NCBI GenBank assembly: GCA_905221605.1
Contig: CAJNDS010002412.1
Span: forward strand, 955,386-1,019,385
Length of the DNA: 64,000 nucleotides
Direction: 5' to 3'
Source of the DNA: Symbiodinium natans
Taxonomy: Eukaryota > Sar > Dinophyceae > Suessiales > Symbiodiniaceae
Below are positions 18,291-29,104 of this stretch, piece after piece (the first letter of the stretch is position 1; each line of letters starts with the position of its first letter). The notes beneath the pieces are model-generated. The model ran no database searches and was not told the DNA's origin. It saw nothing but the letters and a program-made list of their open reading frames with translations. The position numbers were made by a program, and so were the translations under genes.

Positions 18291-18414
18291 GGGGCTCCCA
18301 AACTCTCAGTCTCCATCGGGTGTCCCAGAAGCTCCACGTGATGAAACAATTGTCATGGAGCCAGAGACCCCAAAGCCCTGTGCAATTAGTGTGGCTTGTG
18401 ATACCTGATTCCTA

Positions 18415-18472
18415 TACCCCAAACCCCTAAACCTTTAAACCCTAAACCCTAGACCCTAGACCCTAAACCCAG
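18415..18472 (-). repeat. CCCTAAA array
   Basis: Includes two CCCTAGA units; ends ACCCAG. Confidence 0.93.
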
Positions 18473-18609
18473 GTGGGGCAGCTATCGGCCTGGCAAAAGC
18501 CTTGAACCCCGCAGCTTTTTTCCGGCGCACCTGCGCAGAGAGAGTCTGAAACAAGCGCACAGGGCTCAGCCCCGCGTCCCTGTCGATGATGAAGAGGGCA
18601 AGGAACAAG
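18473..18609 (+). CDS. Candidate exon; antisense also plausible
   Basis: On + the frame after AACCCAG| reads WGSYRPGKSLEPRSFFPAHL and continues to GAACAAG|GTGAAC, a consensus donor. On minus the same DNA gives VQFTLFLALFIIDRDAGLSP ending at a GCGCAG|GTGCGC donor. Strand undecided. Confidence 0.3.
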
Positions 18610-18792
18610 GTGAACTGAACGTCGCCTGCATCGGTTGGGCTGAAGGACATTAGGGCTTGCCACACGTCTGAAGCCCCGGGGGCCTAAACTCAAACCCCAC
18701 AACGAACCCTCAGCAAACGGAAAGCCGATTGCCCCGAAATGACAGGGCTAAACGCTTCAGAACTCCTCCGAACATCGGGTTGTCTAGGTAGT

Positions 18793-18838
18793 AGGGGTTT
18801 AGGGTTTAGGGTTTAGGGTTTAAGGTTTAGGGTTTAGC
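18793..18838 (+). repeat. TTTAGGG array
   Basis: Six units. Confidence 0.95.
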
Positions 18839-18973
18839 TTTACCGGCTTCTGAAGTATAGGCGTGGCGCCCAGCTCAACCACCAAGTCTGCCAAGACCTC
18901 CTCCGAGGATCCTGGGAAAGAGTCCCGGCGTGCAATCTGTGCTGTCCCGGAAGCGCTCCCTCCAAAATGCCCG

Positions 18974-19080
18974 AGGGTTAGGGTTTAGGGTTTAGGGTTT
19001 AGGGTTTAGGGTTTAGGGTTTAGGGTTTAGGGTTTAGGGTTTAGGGTTTAGGGCTTGTAAGGGTTTAGGGTTTAGGGCTT
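18974..19080 (+). repeat. TTTAGGG array
   Basis: About fourteen units then a C15 run at 19084. The island before it (18865-18973) is open on + up to CCGAGG|GTTAGG. Confidence 0.96.
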
Positions 19081-19255
19081 AGGCCCCCCCCCCCCCCTCA
19101 AAACCTGCAAGCATTCCACTGCGACAGTTCAACTCAAGTTAACCCCCAACCGTGACGGCACTGCCAGGTAATGCCTACACCCCTGTGCATGGGTCGGGGA
19201 AGGCTGCATCCGCACCGTTCGGTTTTGACAAGACGCCGGTGACAAATCCTCCCGC

Positions 19256-19340
19256 CGATCCTCCCTCCCGCTCATACTCTCTCTCTCTCTCTCTCTGGTC
19301 TCTCTCTGCCTCTCTCTCCCTCCCTCCCTCCCTCCCCACC
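19256..19340. repeat. (CT)n/(CCCT)n microsatellite
   Basis: CT and CCCT tracts inside a 124-codon + frame whose Ser/Leu run comes from the repeat. Confidence 0.95.
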
Positions 19341-20109
19341 CCGACCCTGATCCCTAAAGAACCCAAACAACGTGCGAGTGCCGATGGCGCGCTGCCCCCA
19401 CAGTTGCCAGCGCGCAGCGCCGATAGCTCCTCCATCGTCTCGGCGCACTCCTCCTGGATGTACCTCGTTTGCAAAAGTATTCCTATTGAGGTATATGAAC
19501 CATCAACCCTTTTAGGGTTTCATTAATCCCCAAAGCAAATGGGTATATATGGGAATGAGAGGTGGGGTTAACGGGGCGGTCATCGGGCTTCTGGGGTCAA
19601 AAAGCATTGGGTTCAGGGTTTAGGTACAGTGGCTGTTGGGGCCAAGTGCGCTGTGCGCCTTCGATTTGGAGAGCACTATGCAACGTGGGAACTGAAGTTG
19701 ATGAGGAGATGTTAAGGAGTATTTCGCGAGACCATAGTGCGTTCGCTAGATCATGATCCCCTTTTGGGCACCCTAAACTGTAAGAAGCCTCCAAAAGTGG
19801 AAACCCCCCACGCAAACGAACCTTGCTGAAACAACCGCAGAGAAGCCTGGTAAGACTTAAGAGATTGAATGCGCAAAGCCACAAGCAGACACAAGCACTT
19901 TTGTGTGCCTGTGGCTTCGTGTGGGCGTTCAAATCCCCGAAGTCTGATTAGGGGTTGCAGGGTTTGGGGCTTAGGGGCTTAAACTGGTAAACTTAGACAT
20001 TTAAACGCAGAAGCCTCAGGGCTGAGAGATTTCGGGGAAAGAGTTTAACTCGGGACAACTGACGAATACTTGCAACCGAGGGCTTAGGTTTTGAAGCTTC
20101 GGTCTTGGT

Positions 20110-20300
20110 TTTAGGGTTCAATGTTCAGGGCGTATAGGGTTTATAGGGTTTATAGGGTTGACAGGGTTTATAGGGTTTACAGGGTTTATAGGATATGTAG
20201 GGTTCAGGGTTTAGGGTTCAATGTTCAGGGATTAGGATTTATAGGGCTTAGGGCTTAGGGCTTAGGGCTTAGGGTTTAGGGTTTAGGGTTTAGGGCGAGA
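20110..20300 (+). repeat. Variant array TTTATAGGG/TTTACAGGG
   Basis: Nonamer variants of the telomeric unit, with GGTTCAATGTTCAGGG present twice (20117 and 20216), then GCTTAGG units. Confidence 0.92.
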
Positions 20301-20429
20301 AGCTTCATCAGGGAGCAGGCGTCCATACTGGAAGTCCATGGGCACAGCGCTACCAGCTCATGAACGACCTTGGAGGCCAATGTAGGTTTAGGGTTTAGGG
20401 TTGAGGGTTGAGGGTTTAGGATTTAGGGG

Positions 20430-20534
20430 CGCAAGGAGAAGAAGAAGAAAGTATGGGTAACTTCTGCCAGCATTGAAGAGGCTCAAGACATTCTGCGGTT
20501 GAGACAAAAGCGCGACATTCGGAGTACAGCCAAG
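20430..20534 (+). CDS. Candidate exon abutting family M
   Basis: After GCGCAAG|GA reads EKKKKVWVTSASIEEAQDIL, then RLRQKRDIRSTAK. It reaches GCCAAG|GACTTAC, where the hairpin M starts; a GA donor would be required. Confidence 0.33.
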
Positions 20535-20536
20535 GA

Positions 20537-20637
20537 CTTACTTCTCCAATAACCAAGGGGAAAAAAGGTTAAACTTTAATATTCCTGCTAAAAAAGGAAA
20601 CCCAAAAAGTTTAAAGTTCAGCTAAAGGCGAAGTAAG
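20537..20637. mobile_element. Family M element, empty form
   Basis: Terminal inverted repeat CTTACTTCtCC / GGcGAAGTAAG, inner inverted AACTTTAA...TTTAAAGTT. The copy at 37.6 kb is the same element carrying a telomeric insert. Confidence 0.8.
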
Positions 20638-20668
20638 TACAACCATGAGGCGCGAGTCGGGATCCTAC

Positions 20669-20876
20669 ACCTTGGGGCCCTCTTTACCTCCAGCTTTTGT
20701 GGGTTCTGCATACCAAGCTTAAGGGTAGCTTCTAATAAGCTAAAATGTAGGTTTAGGGTTTAGGGTTTAGGGTTTAGGGTTTAGGGTTTAGGGTTTAGGG
20801 TTTAGGGTTTAGGGTTTAGGGTTTAGGGTTTAGGGCTTAGGGTACTGTAGGTAAACACTCCCCAGGGTATACCCTA
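20669..20876. mobile_element. Family B element with telomeric insert
   Basis: Left CTTGGGGCCCTCTTTACCTC; right TACTGTAGGTAAAC...CCCCAGG. About 90 bp of TTTAGGG is inserted in the right arm, with TGTAGG on both sides. Confidence 0.65.
20752..20842 (+). repeat. TTTAGGG array within family B
   Basis: Thirteen units, last one GCTTAGGG. Confidence 0.97.
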
Positions 20877-20925
20877 GGCACTAAGCCCTGAACCTTTTTT
20901 AACAAAACTCCAAAGGCTTAGTAGC

Positions 20926-21052
20926 CCAGGAGCCATATTCGAATAAGGGTACCCTTTTTTTCGGGGTAGGTTACCTTCATGACGGAACCCATATAACCTT
21001 AAAGTAGCGGAACCCATATGACCGGAAAGGGAAAAGGGTACCAACGGGCTAC
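20926..21052. mobile_element. Family L element, copy 2
   Basis: GTAGCCCAGGAGCCATATTC ... GGGAAAAGGGTACC ... CGGGCTACCAAG. An open + frame (KGNESRVEVGSDMRCKDL) starts exactly after the terminal CAAG. Confidence 0.65.
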
Positions 21053-21209
21053 CAAGAAGGGCAACGAGTCCAGAGTCGAGGTTGGCTCGGATATGAGATG
21101 CAAAGACCTTATATAGGCCCAAGACCCAACCTGAAACCACGTAAGCTCTTTGGCGAAACCCCGAACCCTAAACCTCCTTAAGCCCTAAGCCGGGAACAAT
21201 CCTTGCCAG

Positions 21210-21374
21210 AGAGCCCAAAGTAGCGACAACCTTCCACCAGCGTCGTCCATGGATGACGCGGGGATCTCAACTGCCCCAGGCCTCCAGCGTGACTCTTGAA
21301 GCATTGCCCTTTGAAAGCAGTCCCTGTCATGAGTGGAGCTGGCGTACTAAGGAACAAAACCCTTTTTCAACGAG
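21210..21374 (+). CDS. Candidate exon, 55 codons
   Basis: Between TTGCCAG|A and CAACGAG|GTCTCT the frame reads REPKVATTFHQRRPWMTRGS, then QLPQASSVTLEALPFESSPC. A second + frame is open for part of it. Confidence 0.33.
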
Positions 21375-21500
21375 GTCTCTAGGAACAAAACCCCCAAAAC
21401 CGAAACCCCCCCGGCCCGGAACCTAAAGCCACTTTCCGCGAAATGCCATCCGAAACCTGATTCCTCAATATTCCTCACTTGCTGAATCTTGGACCAGCTG

Positions 21501-21587
21501 CCCTGCGAACCAACTCAGAGCAACATGAGTCCCAATGCAAAACAGGACTCATCTGCTTCTCCTTGGCTTTGGCCTTCGCTGTCTAGG
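21501..21587 (+). CDS. Candidate exon ending at an array
   Basis: After TTGGACCAG| reads LPCEPTQSNMSPNAKQDSSA, then SPWLWPSLS, to TCTAGG|GTTTAG. Confidence 0.32.
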
Positions 21588-21734
21588 GTTTAGGGTTTAG
21601 GGTTTACGGTTTAGGGTTTAGGGGTCTGTTGGCGTTAGAGGTCTTGGGGTTACAGAGCTTTACATGCTCGTGACAGGAGACTCGCAGGAGGCTCACGCTG
21701 ACCGGAGTCATGGAGAGACAAAGCCGGCATGAGT

Positions 21735-21812
21735 CAAGGGACTAAAGGAGGGACCCTTGCTTTGAGGGACCTTAGGGGTTATTTGCGGGTTATTAAGGGG
21801 CTACTTAGGTAG
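21735..21812 (+). mobile_element. Family K element, copy 2
   Basis: GGGACTAAAGGAGGGACCC ... GGGACCTTAGGGGTTATTT ... GGGGCTACTTAGG. Confidence 0.6.
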
Positions 21813-22128
21813 ACAGGGCCTCAGATAGGGATTATGGAGAATGAGATTAAGGATCCCTTCTTGCACCCCCTAAATGAGGCAGAACTCATCATGCCGGCGC
21901 CCGGCACCCTGTTACTCAGAACCTGGATGAGGCCAAAGTGAAGGCACCGCTCCGAAATTTCCTACCTCAGTTCAGTTTACCCTGTGCATGTGCTGGCGCT
22001 AGTGGCTGCCTGAAACGTGGGAAACTCGCAGGCTCACGACCCTGACATCGAGGCCAACCCCAAACCCTAAACCCTATAGCCTATAACCCTAAACCCTAAA
22101 CCTTGTACCGAAGCCCTGAAACCTGCGC

Positions 22129-22200
22129 AGGGGGCCTTGTTCCAGAGTGACTTCGCCTCGTCGCACGTCTTTGCGGCCGAGCCATCACCCCATCTGGGCA
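22129..22200 (+). CDS. Candidate exon
   Basis: CTGCGCAG|GG then GALFQSDFASSHVFAAEPSP to GGGCAT|GTAGGG. A second open stretch follows the next CTAGGCAG at 22219. Confidence 0.32.
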
Positions 22201-22314
22201 TGTAGGGGGTTCCTAGGCAGGCAGAATTCTTGCCCTTGTGCCCTGAGCACCACAAGCCAGAGAGGCAACAGAGCAGATTTGTGCGTGTTTTCGGGCTAAG
22301 GTCGGATAAGACAT

Positions 22315-22410
22315 CTGAAACCCTAAGCCCTAAGCCCTAAGCCCTAAGCCCTAAACCCTATACCCTAAACCCTAAACCCTAAACCCTAAACCCTAAACCC
22401 TAAACCCCAT
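22315..22410 (-). repeat. CCCTAAG then CCCTAAA array
   Basis: Five CCCTAAG units followed by nine CCCTAAA-type units. Confidence 0.96.
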
Positions 22411-22423
22411 CCCCTCTTCGCAG

Positions 22424-22475
22424 GAAGATGCAGGCAAGCTTCGTCGGCGAACCTTCTGCGCAGCCTCCGAGAGGT
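22424..22475 (+). CDS. Candidate short exon, basic
   Basis: CCCTCTTCGCAG|GA is a strong acceptor. Reads EDAGKLRRRTFCAASE to CCGAGAG|GTGCCC. Confidence 0.35.
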
Positions 22476-22522
22476 GCCCCAAAAAACCCTAAGGCCTGCC
22501 TAAAGAACCCCAAAACCTACCT

Positions 22523-22592
22523 TTAGGGTTTAGGGTTTAGGGTTTAGGGTTTAGGGTTTAGGGTTTAGGGTTTAGGGTTTAGGGTTTAGGGT
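22523..22592 (+). repeat. TTTAGGG array
   Basis: Ten perfect units; right boundary of a 113-bp island. Confidence 0.97.
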
Positions 22593-22959
22593 AAGAAGCT
22601 ACAAACAAAGTAGGCTTTGGTTTCTGAAGGCAACCCTAAGCCCCGAGCCCCTCAACCCGAAACCCCAAGCGGACCCCTCACCCCTTGTTGGTCTTTCCGA
22701 TTCCTTGACCGAGTGCTTGCCCAGCCACGTGTGTTTGGTGGCCGGACTCCCAGAAGTTTGCGTTCAGGGTTTAGGGTGTCGGGTTTTTGCCAAGGGGTTA
22801 TCGGGTTGAAGGTTCATAAGCTTGAGGGTCACGACGGTTTGATGATGCCAGTACCAACTTAGTAGGCTATGGCGATCCATGGAATTAAACCATGCTCACC
22901 CTGAAACACCACCCAGAGGCGCCCAAGAAAGGAGTATACCCTCACAAACATGGGCCCAT

Positions 22960-23425
22960 ACCAACCCTAAACCCTAAACCCTTTTGCCCTAAACCCTAAA
23001 CTTAAACCCTGAACCCTAAACCCCAATTTTGGTTCTAAGTCTACCTGCAGCCCTACCTCCCCCCCCCCCAACCACTCCACAGCCTTATGCACCCACCTAA
23101 CCCCCACCCCTCCCGCCATAGAATGGCCTAAACCCCTCTAACTCCTGACAACCCCCTAAATGCCAACCCTAAGCCCTATAGTTACACCCAACAACATCGA
23201 AACCCCAAAAACCCTGGAAACCCTTTAAGTCTTGTGATCAGCCCCAGACGCCTTAAAACCGTAATGCCAAATAGACCCCACAACCCCCACAACCCTAAAC
23301 CCCAAGATTCCCCCAAACCCGAAGCCTAAACGCTACACCCCTACACCCTGAACTCTCCAAACTTTCGACCCCTAAGGCCTAAACCTAAACCCTAAGCCCT
23401 AAGCCCTAAACCCTAAACCCTAAAC
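22960..23425 (-). repeat. Extended degenerate CCCTAAA region
   Basis: C/A-rich on the + strand for about 460 bp, with only scattered intact CCCTAAA and many CCCTAAC/CCCCAAA forms. No coding candidate seen. Confidence 0.8.
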
Positions 23426-23589
23426 TTCCTGCCTTGAGGTACGGGGCCTCCAACGGGAAGGACCAGGTCTGGGAGGCAGCGATGCAGGTCTCGGAGGCAT
23501 GGCGGATGACCTCTCCAACAAGCGCTTGTAGGGTTTAGGGTTTAGGGTTCAGGGTTTAGGGTTTAGGGAAATTCTGAGCCATGTTCTGG

Positions 23590-24240
23590 CTGGATCCTAG
23601 CAGGGAATGAGGGAATGAGGTACCTCATTGTATTCCTTCAAAAACATATATCGTCCAAGCCCGGGATACTGGGCCCCTATTCCCTCAGCCCTACACCTCT
23701 TCAAGCCTTAAGATGCCTAACATAGGGGCATGAAGAGTTAGAACAAGGTTTTCGGGGTTATTGTAGTATAACAGCTATGTTGAGACCTTAAGGGAATAGT
23801 AGTAGCAATTATTCCGACCCCTATATTGGTTCCCTAATCGCCCGCAACCCTCTCGATTCCCGGAGGCCCTCACCGACAGTCTCCAAGCATGTATAAGATA
23901 TCCTGGATTCCCAACTTGGTACCTTTTAGAACCCCTAAACCTGGTAAAATTTGCGAGGGAACCCTTGCCCACTTTGGGATGATAGTACCACCTTCGGGAA
24001 TATGGATGGGTAGTTGGATACTCCTATACTGGTCTTGGTAATGGGGGAAGTAGTAGTGATATAGTTGCTGAGATGTAGTGGGGAGTATATGAATAATCCT
24101 TTAATATGGGTGCGGTAATAGGTTATTCCTATGCTTGTATTGGTAAGTGGAAAGTAGTGGTGATAATGTTGGGGAGATGTAGCGGGGAGTACAGGAGTAA
24201 CCCCCTGATGGATTAATTGGTCGTATTGGCCGAAATGGGT
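23590..24240. mobile_element. Composite repeat, family O
   Basis: Long AT-richer repeat with CCTTAAGATGCC, GGGAATAGTAGTAGCAATTATTCCGACC and two GGGAATATGG/GGTAGTTGG...GGGGAGTAnAnGAATAA blocks repeated in tandem (24000-24190). Part matches 44.3-44.46 kb. Confidence 0.5.
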
Positions 24241-24389
24241 CAGGGTTCCGCTATCTGGGGTGGACCTGAAGGGTTTCCGGCTCAGGGTTGAGGGTTTTGT
24301 GAAGTTGCGGGTTGAGGGTTGAGTTTAGGTTTTGAGGCCGACCAGATACCCTTTTTGCGTGGGGTCATAGGCCTTGGGGGGCTTAGAAC

Positions 24390-24450
24390 CCTAAACCCTA
24401 AACCCTAAACCCCTAAACCCCTAAACCCCTAAACCCTAAACCCTAAACTC
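24390..24450 (-). repeat. CCCTAAA/CCCCTAAA array
   Basis: Eight units, three with an extra C. Confidence 0.95.
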
Positions 24451-24476
24451 ATAGCTAGCTAGCATTGGGCTGGAAG

Positions 24477-24519
24477 CCTGAAGCAGCAACTCCTCCAAAG
24501 CCGCTCCATCCTGTGGGCG
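24477..24519 (+). CDS. Candidate micro-exon
   Basis: GGAAG|CC PEAATPPKPLHPVGG to GGGCGG|GTTTAG between outward arrays. Only 14 codons. Confidence 0.22.
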
Positions 24520-24578
24520 GGTTTAGGCTTGAGGGTTTAAGGTTAAGAGTTTAGGGCTGGGGGCATCGGCCGTCAAGC

Positions 24579-24797
24579 GACCCACCCCAAACCCGACTCC
24601 AAGTCCAGCGGAAGGAACCTTCTGCTGAACCGCTACCCGGCTCGTGGAGGCTGAACAACACAGCGTGGGAGGCAGTGAGGGAGGGAAGGAGGGAGGGCCT
24701 TGAGCTTGAATCGGTACTGATGAATGCCGAAGCTCAAAACACAAAGGAAACAAAGCCCCTCAAGTCCCCCAAAGCCCGATGACTGCCAGCTATGAGA
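24579..24797 (+). CDS. Candidate exon, about 72 codons
   Basis: Open frame after GTCAAG|C: DPPQTRLQVQRKEPSAEPLP, then SWRLNNTAWEAVREGRREGL, LELESVLMNAEAQN. Ends near CCCGATGA. The minus strand is also open for 70 codons but needs a poly-GGGA tract read as Pro/Ser. Confidence 0.33.
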
Positions 24798-25456
24798 CTC
24801 CTGGGTCTTCAACGCCTGCACCACGCCTGCAAGACGGTTTAGGGCATAGGGTTCAGGGTTTAGGGTTTCGGGTTCGGGGTTTAAGGTCTATTCATGGTTT
24901 ATGTATATATCTATATGCATACCCGATAACCTGAATCCCATGCCAGAATTGCATCATCAGCCCACAGAGTTGCCGGGCATCGCTGCCCCTTTTAAACTCC
25001 TCCCTAATAAATCATATAAACCGCCGGGACCGTTTACACAGGGACAAAAAAACAGCTTCGACTGTTCTGGGGGGGGGGGGGGGGAAACACTAAAGAGGGT
25101 GCAACATTAACCTGAATCCCATGCACGCCTGCAGCAGCTGCGGCCGTGGAATGCCTTGGAGTCGTAGGGAGTTTAGGAAATAGAACCTTCAGGGCTTCCG
25201 ACGAGTGGTTGAGAAGCCTCACCGTCATTTTATTCAGGAGTTTAGGGTTGAGGGCCTTGCTGGGCGATGCTCCAAGGGGAATTTGGGATGGCTAAGACGC
25301 TTCGAACAGGGGTCCGCAAGCCCCTCGCCTCACAAACTCAGGTTATCTTGGCAAACCCTAGCGGAATAACCCGTGCCCTGCACCCCAAAGTTTGTGAAAC
25401 GTAGACAGAGAACGGCGGCAGTGCATCCGAAACAGACCGACCCTAAACCCCAACCC

Positions 25457-25688
25457 CTACCTGAACCCCCCCCCCTACCTGCAGCTTTATGGGTTACACC
25501 TACTAACCTACTAATAGTAAGAGCTTCTAAACTGTAAGTACGTTGCCCCAAGCCCTGGAGTATCCTTTTTGTCTACAGTTTCATGGGTTATACCTACATG
25601 TTTAGGGGTAGATACCCTAAACCCTAAACCCTAAACTCTAAACCCTAAACCCTAAACCCTTAGACTGCAAGTACATACAGTCCCAGGT
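25457..25688. mobile_element. Family B elements, two overlapping, with insert
   Basis: Left ends TACCTGCAGCTTTATGGGTT and GTCTACAGTTTCATGGGTTA appear in succession. A CCCTAAA array (25612-25660) splits the second before CTGCAAGTACATACAGTCCC. Confidence 0.6.
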
Positions 25689-25789
25689 AAACCTTTGATG
25701 ATCCTCCGGCCAGGTGCAAGTGCGCCTCCGCAGAGGTTGGCACAACCAAGCTGGACACACGCAGATCTGAAAGCAGCCTCGAGTTTTGG

Positions 25790-25940
25790 GGGGCTTTAGG
25801 GCTTGTAGGGTTTAGGGTTTAGGGTTTAGGGTTTAGGGCTGCTAGGGTTTAGGGTTAAGGGCTTGTAGGGTTTAGGGTTTGGGGTTAGGGCTGCTAGGGT
25901 TTAGGGTTAAGGGCTTGTGGGGTTTAGGGTTTGGGGTTGA
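25790..25940 (+). repeat. TTTAGGG array with 60-bp tandem duplication
   Basis: The block GGGCTGCTAGGGTTTAGGG...AAGGGCTTGTAGGG recurs two to three times. Confidence 0.9.
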
Positions 25941-26337
25941 ACAAAAGAGCCCAAGACCCCCCGAAGGAAGCTACCTACAGATGATGAGCTTTAATTCTTC
26001 AAAAGATCATGAAACCAGGATTCCCCCAAACCTCTGAGCCTGCGCCCTTCTGAGCCTTTGGGCGCGGGAATGCTCGGGATTCTTCAGGGCTTATAGGTCT
26101 TAGGGTTTGGGGTTGAGGGTTTAGAAACCGCGCAAGTCGTGTTGGATTATCGGATACTGGTGCTCTTGCGGCATCTTGCGGAACTACTGTGTCCCTATCT
26201 CATCCCTTTTTTCACAAGGGACTCGACTGCTGCCCTTTCTGCCCAGCCCGCCCCCACACCACAGTGCCTATGACTGCAGGGCGAGAGTCGCCACTTCGCG
26301 GCACCAAGCTTCAGGCACAACTTGATCCCTAAACCTT

Positions 26338-26433
26338 GGGATGTTCCCCCTTATACTAGCAGTCCTGAATACGGATTCCAGTACCCCGTATTCTAATCCC
26401 TACGTAAGGACTGTTAGTGCAAGGGGGAACATA
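26338..26433. mobile_element. Family A element, intact
   Basis: GGGATGTTCCCCCTTATACTA ... GTTAGTGCAAGGGGGAACAT; central loop CAGTACCCCGTATTC; no telomeric insert. Confidence 0.8.
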
Positions 26434-26708
26434 CTCTGTGAGGACTGCGTTGTGTTCAACCCTGAAAGGAATAGGTTCTTGCCATTACCTAAAACCTAAA
26501 CCCTAAACCCCAAACCCCAAAACCTAAACCCCGACCCCCAAACCCCAACCACCGCCCCTGAGCGTTCTGCAAGCTGCGACTTGCATAGGATCCCCCCTTC
26601 AGCTCAATAGGGGAATCTGCAGAACATCCTCAGGGCACATGGGTACCTAGACATCACCAACAAAACGCACACACCCACACACACAGAATCCATCAAGTCC
26701 TTAATCAG

Positions 26709-26826
26709 ACCCTAAACCCTAAACCCTAAACCCTAAACCCTAAACCCTAAACCCTAAACCCTAAACCCTAAACCCTAAACCCTAAACCCTAACCCTAAAC
26801 CCTAAACCCTAAACCCTAAACCCTAA
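26709..26826 (-). repeat. CCCTAAA array
   Basis: Sixteen units, one CCCTAA. Confidence 0.98.
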
Positions 26827-26864
26827 AAACCCTGAACCGTAAGCCCTACACCCAGTTGTCCCAG

Positions 26865-26948
26865 CAGCTGCTCGAGAGCGTCGGCCGTCACCTTGGCTGC
26901 AGCTGGCGGCCGGCTCTCGCATGGAGAGGAAGGGGCCTTGGCTGTGCC
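26865..26948 (+). CDS. Candidate exon island
   Basis: TTGTCCCAG|CA then QLLESVGRHLGCSWRPALAW to TGTGCC|GTTTAA, between outward arrays. Confidence 0.32.
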
Positions 26949-27020
26949 GTTTAAGGGATAGGTATTAGGGTTTAGGGTTTAGGGTTTAGGGTTTAGGGTT
27001 TAGGGTTTAGGGTTTAGGGA
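26945..27020 (+). repeat. TTTAGGG array
   Basis: About nine units after a short irregular start. Confidence 0.95.
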
Positions 27021-27359
27021 TATAAGGAGGGACCCTGAGTCTTATTCCCTATATCTCGCCTGTATATCATTGCCTCAAAAACGGTCATGTTATGAGCCCG
27101 GGTCCTTTAAGAACCCAGACTCAGAGCATCAGTTGGGACCACCAACCCGGGATGTGCCGCAGTCCGAAAATCTACACCCTAAGCTCGGACTGTGTAAACC
27201 CTCTTAAGGCTGCTAGGGTTTAAGGCTTCGCTGGGGCTTCTGAGGGTTACGTAGGGGCTAGAAGGGTGTAGCATCCTGAGAGGCTTAGGAGCTAAGGGGA
27301 TTAAGATCTTTAGGGCTTACGGCTTAGGGTTTAGGGTTAGGAGTTTTCAGGGCATCTAA

Positions 27360-27490
27360 GGTAGTCACATGGCCCCTTAATATGGTCCCTTACCTCCTTT
27401 ACACTTTAAAGGATCCTGAAGTATGGGGCCCTTGGGTTCTATAGGGCATATAATAGTACCCCTTTACGGGCCCCAAAATGAAGTTTACGA
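27360..27490. mobile_element. Family H element, copy 2
   Basis: CATGGCCCCTTAATATGGTC, then GGGCCCTTGGGTTCTATAGG; shares these with 34.8 kb. Confidence 0.6.
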
Positions 27491-27608
27491 AAATGAGGGG
27501 CCCTTAATGTTTGGTGGGATTCCTTTAATTCTTGGGAAACCCCCCCCCCCCCCCATATTCAGGGGACCAGGTACCCTCACCCTAAAGAGCAGCCTCCTGC
27601 GCCCACAG

Positions 27609-27663
27609 GCTGCCATCTCAGAGAGGGGTCGTTCGGGTTTTGCATGTTGGGGGTTGCTGGAGG
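27609..27663 (+). CDS. Candidate exon with strong acceptor and array donor
   Basis: CCTGCGCCCACAG|GC precedes AAISERGRSGFACWGLLEG, which stops exactly at TGGAGG|GTTTAGGG. A clear example of a candidate donor lying at the array edge. Confidence 0.37.
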
Positions 27664-27728
27664 GTTTAGGGTTTATAGGGTTTAGGGTTTAGGGTTTAGG
27701 GTTTAGGGTTTAGGGTTTAGGGGTTGAG
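27664..27728 (+). repeat. TTTAGGG array
   Basis: Eight units, one TTTATAGGG. Confidence 0.95.
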
Positions 27729-28349
27729 TGAGGGGCTCAACCTAAGACCGAGACCCACCCACAAACCTACGTGAAGCTTTCATGACCAGCAGAGAAGCGC
27801 AGCACCATGCGGCCAGCCGCCCTAAACAAGACGCCATTGCGCGGCAAAGGCTTGCCCGGAATAACTTTAGGGGTTTCTCATAGTATAAGTATAGGACTGT
27901 GAGGATAAAGACAAGCTATCAGGGGCGTCGGCGATGAAGATGAACGACGCTGGATGGAAGGCATTGGGTTTAGGGTTGCTTTAGGGGGTTATAAGAGGCT
28001 GAGCCAACAACGCACCAGACATGCCTCGCAAGGGTGTAGGACCTGTAGGAGTGGTCTCAATCAATGTAAACATGCAGGGGCAGAACCATGAGGTCCCCCG
28101 ACTATTCCGCACAAGTATATTATCATGAAGCCGATTGGCGACTGCAGTGCTAAGGAGCTTGAACTGACCCACCACACTAGGGCAGCACTCTACGAGACTA
28201 TAATTAGTGCGCTTAGTCTGGTCGTTAATTGTTAGCACCAAAACAATAAATCAACATAGAAGATCCGAAAAGCCAGTGTCGCTCAAGCAAGGGCATTGGC
28301 ACCGTAGACTTCTTCCCATCTCGGGTTGAGGGATTCGGGCTCAGGGCTT

Positions 28350-28515
28350 GTGATCCCCAAGCCCTAAGCCCGAAGCCCTAAGCCTTAAGCCCTAGTCCTT
28401 CTCAAGCCCTAAGCCCCAAGCCCTAGGCCCTAAATCCTAAGCCCTAAGCCCTACGCCCTACGCCCTACACCCTACGCCCTACACCCTACGCCCTACGCCC
28501 TAAGCCCTGGGCCCT
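28350..28515 (-). repeat. CCCTAAG/CCCTACG/CCCTACA variant array
   Basis: Almost no canonical CCCTAAA; blocks of CCCTAAG then CCCTACG and CCCTACA, showing local homogenisation of variants. Confidence 0.93.
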
Positions 28516-28829
28516 ATAGCCCTAAGCCCCATAGAGCTTGCTTCTTCTGGGCCTTGTATCTCCGAAACACAGCCCGGCATAGACACCATTTCCACTCACA
28601 TCCTCCCGAACACTAAGCCTAAGCCCTAAACCCCTTCTTGCATCAATAAGGGGCTTCGGCTTCGCACCTCAGGCATGAGAATCTGGAGGCCTCATCGGCT
28701 TTCCAGTGGCCCTCTACAAAAACCCTAAACCCTAAACCCTAAACCCTAAACCCCAAGCCCCCGTAACCTTAGGCCCGAAGCCTAAGCCGCTAAAGTTGTT
28801 CAGGGGTTTGGATTCCAAGTTTACTCCAG

Positions 28830-28895
28830 CCTCCGCAAAAAGACACGAACCTCGGGCCTGCGAGACTCGCCGCACGTAGTCGTAGACGACCTGGG
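28830..28895 (+). CDS. Candidate exon
   Basis: TTTACTCCAG|CC then PPQKDTNLGPARLAARSRRR to CCTGGG|GTTTCG. Confidence 0.3.
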
Positions 28896-28988
28896 GTTTC
28901 GGGTTTAGCCGGTTTAGTGTCTAGTCTGTTTGGGTTTGGGGCATTATAGGCTTAGGGGGGGGTGTAGGGATTCCGGTAGGGTAAGCCC

Positions 28989-29104
28989 TCCCGATCCCTA
29001 AGTTTCCTTAGACCCAAGAGTAACCTATAGGAATAAGCAGGCTACCCTTATGTGAACCTAACCCTAAAGAAAGGAAGAATAGGGCCTACTCTGCGTCCTA
29101 GGTT
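28989..29104. mobile_element. Family J element, copy 2
   Basis: AGACCCAAGAGTAACCTATAGG ... AGGGCCTACTCTGCGTCCTAGG. Confidence 0.65.
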
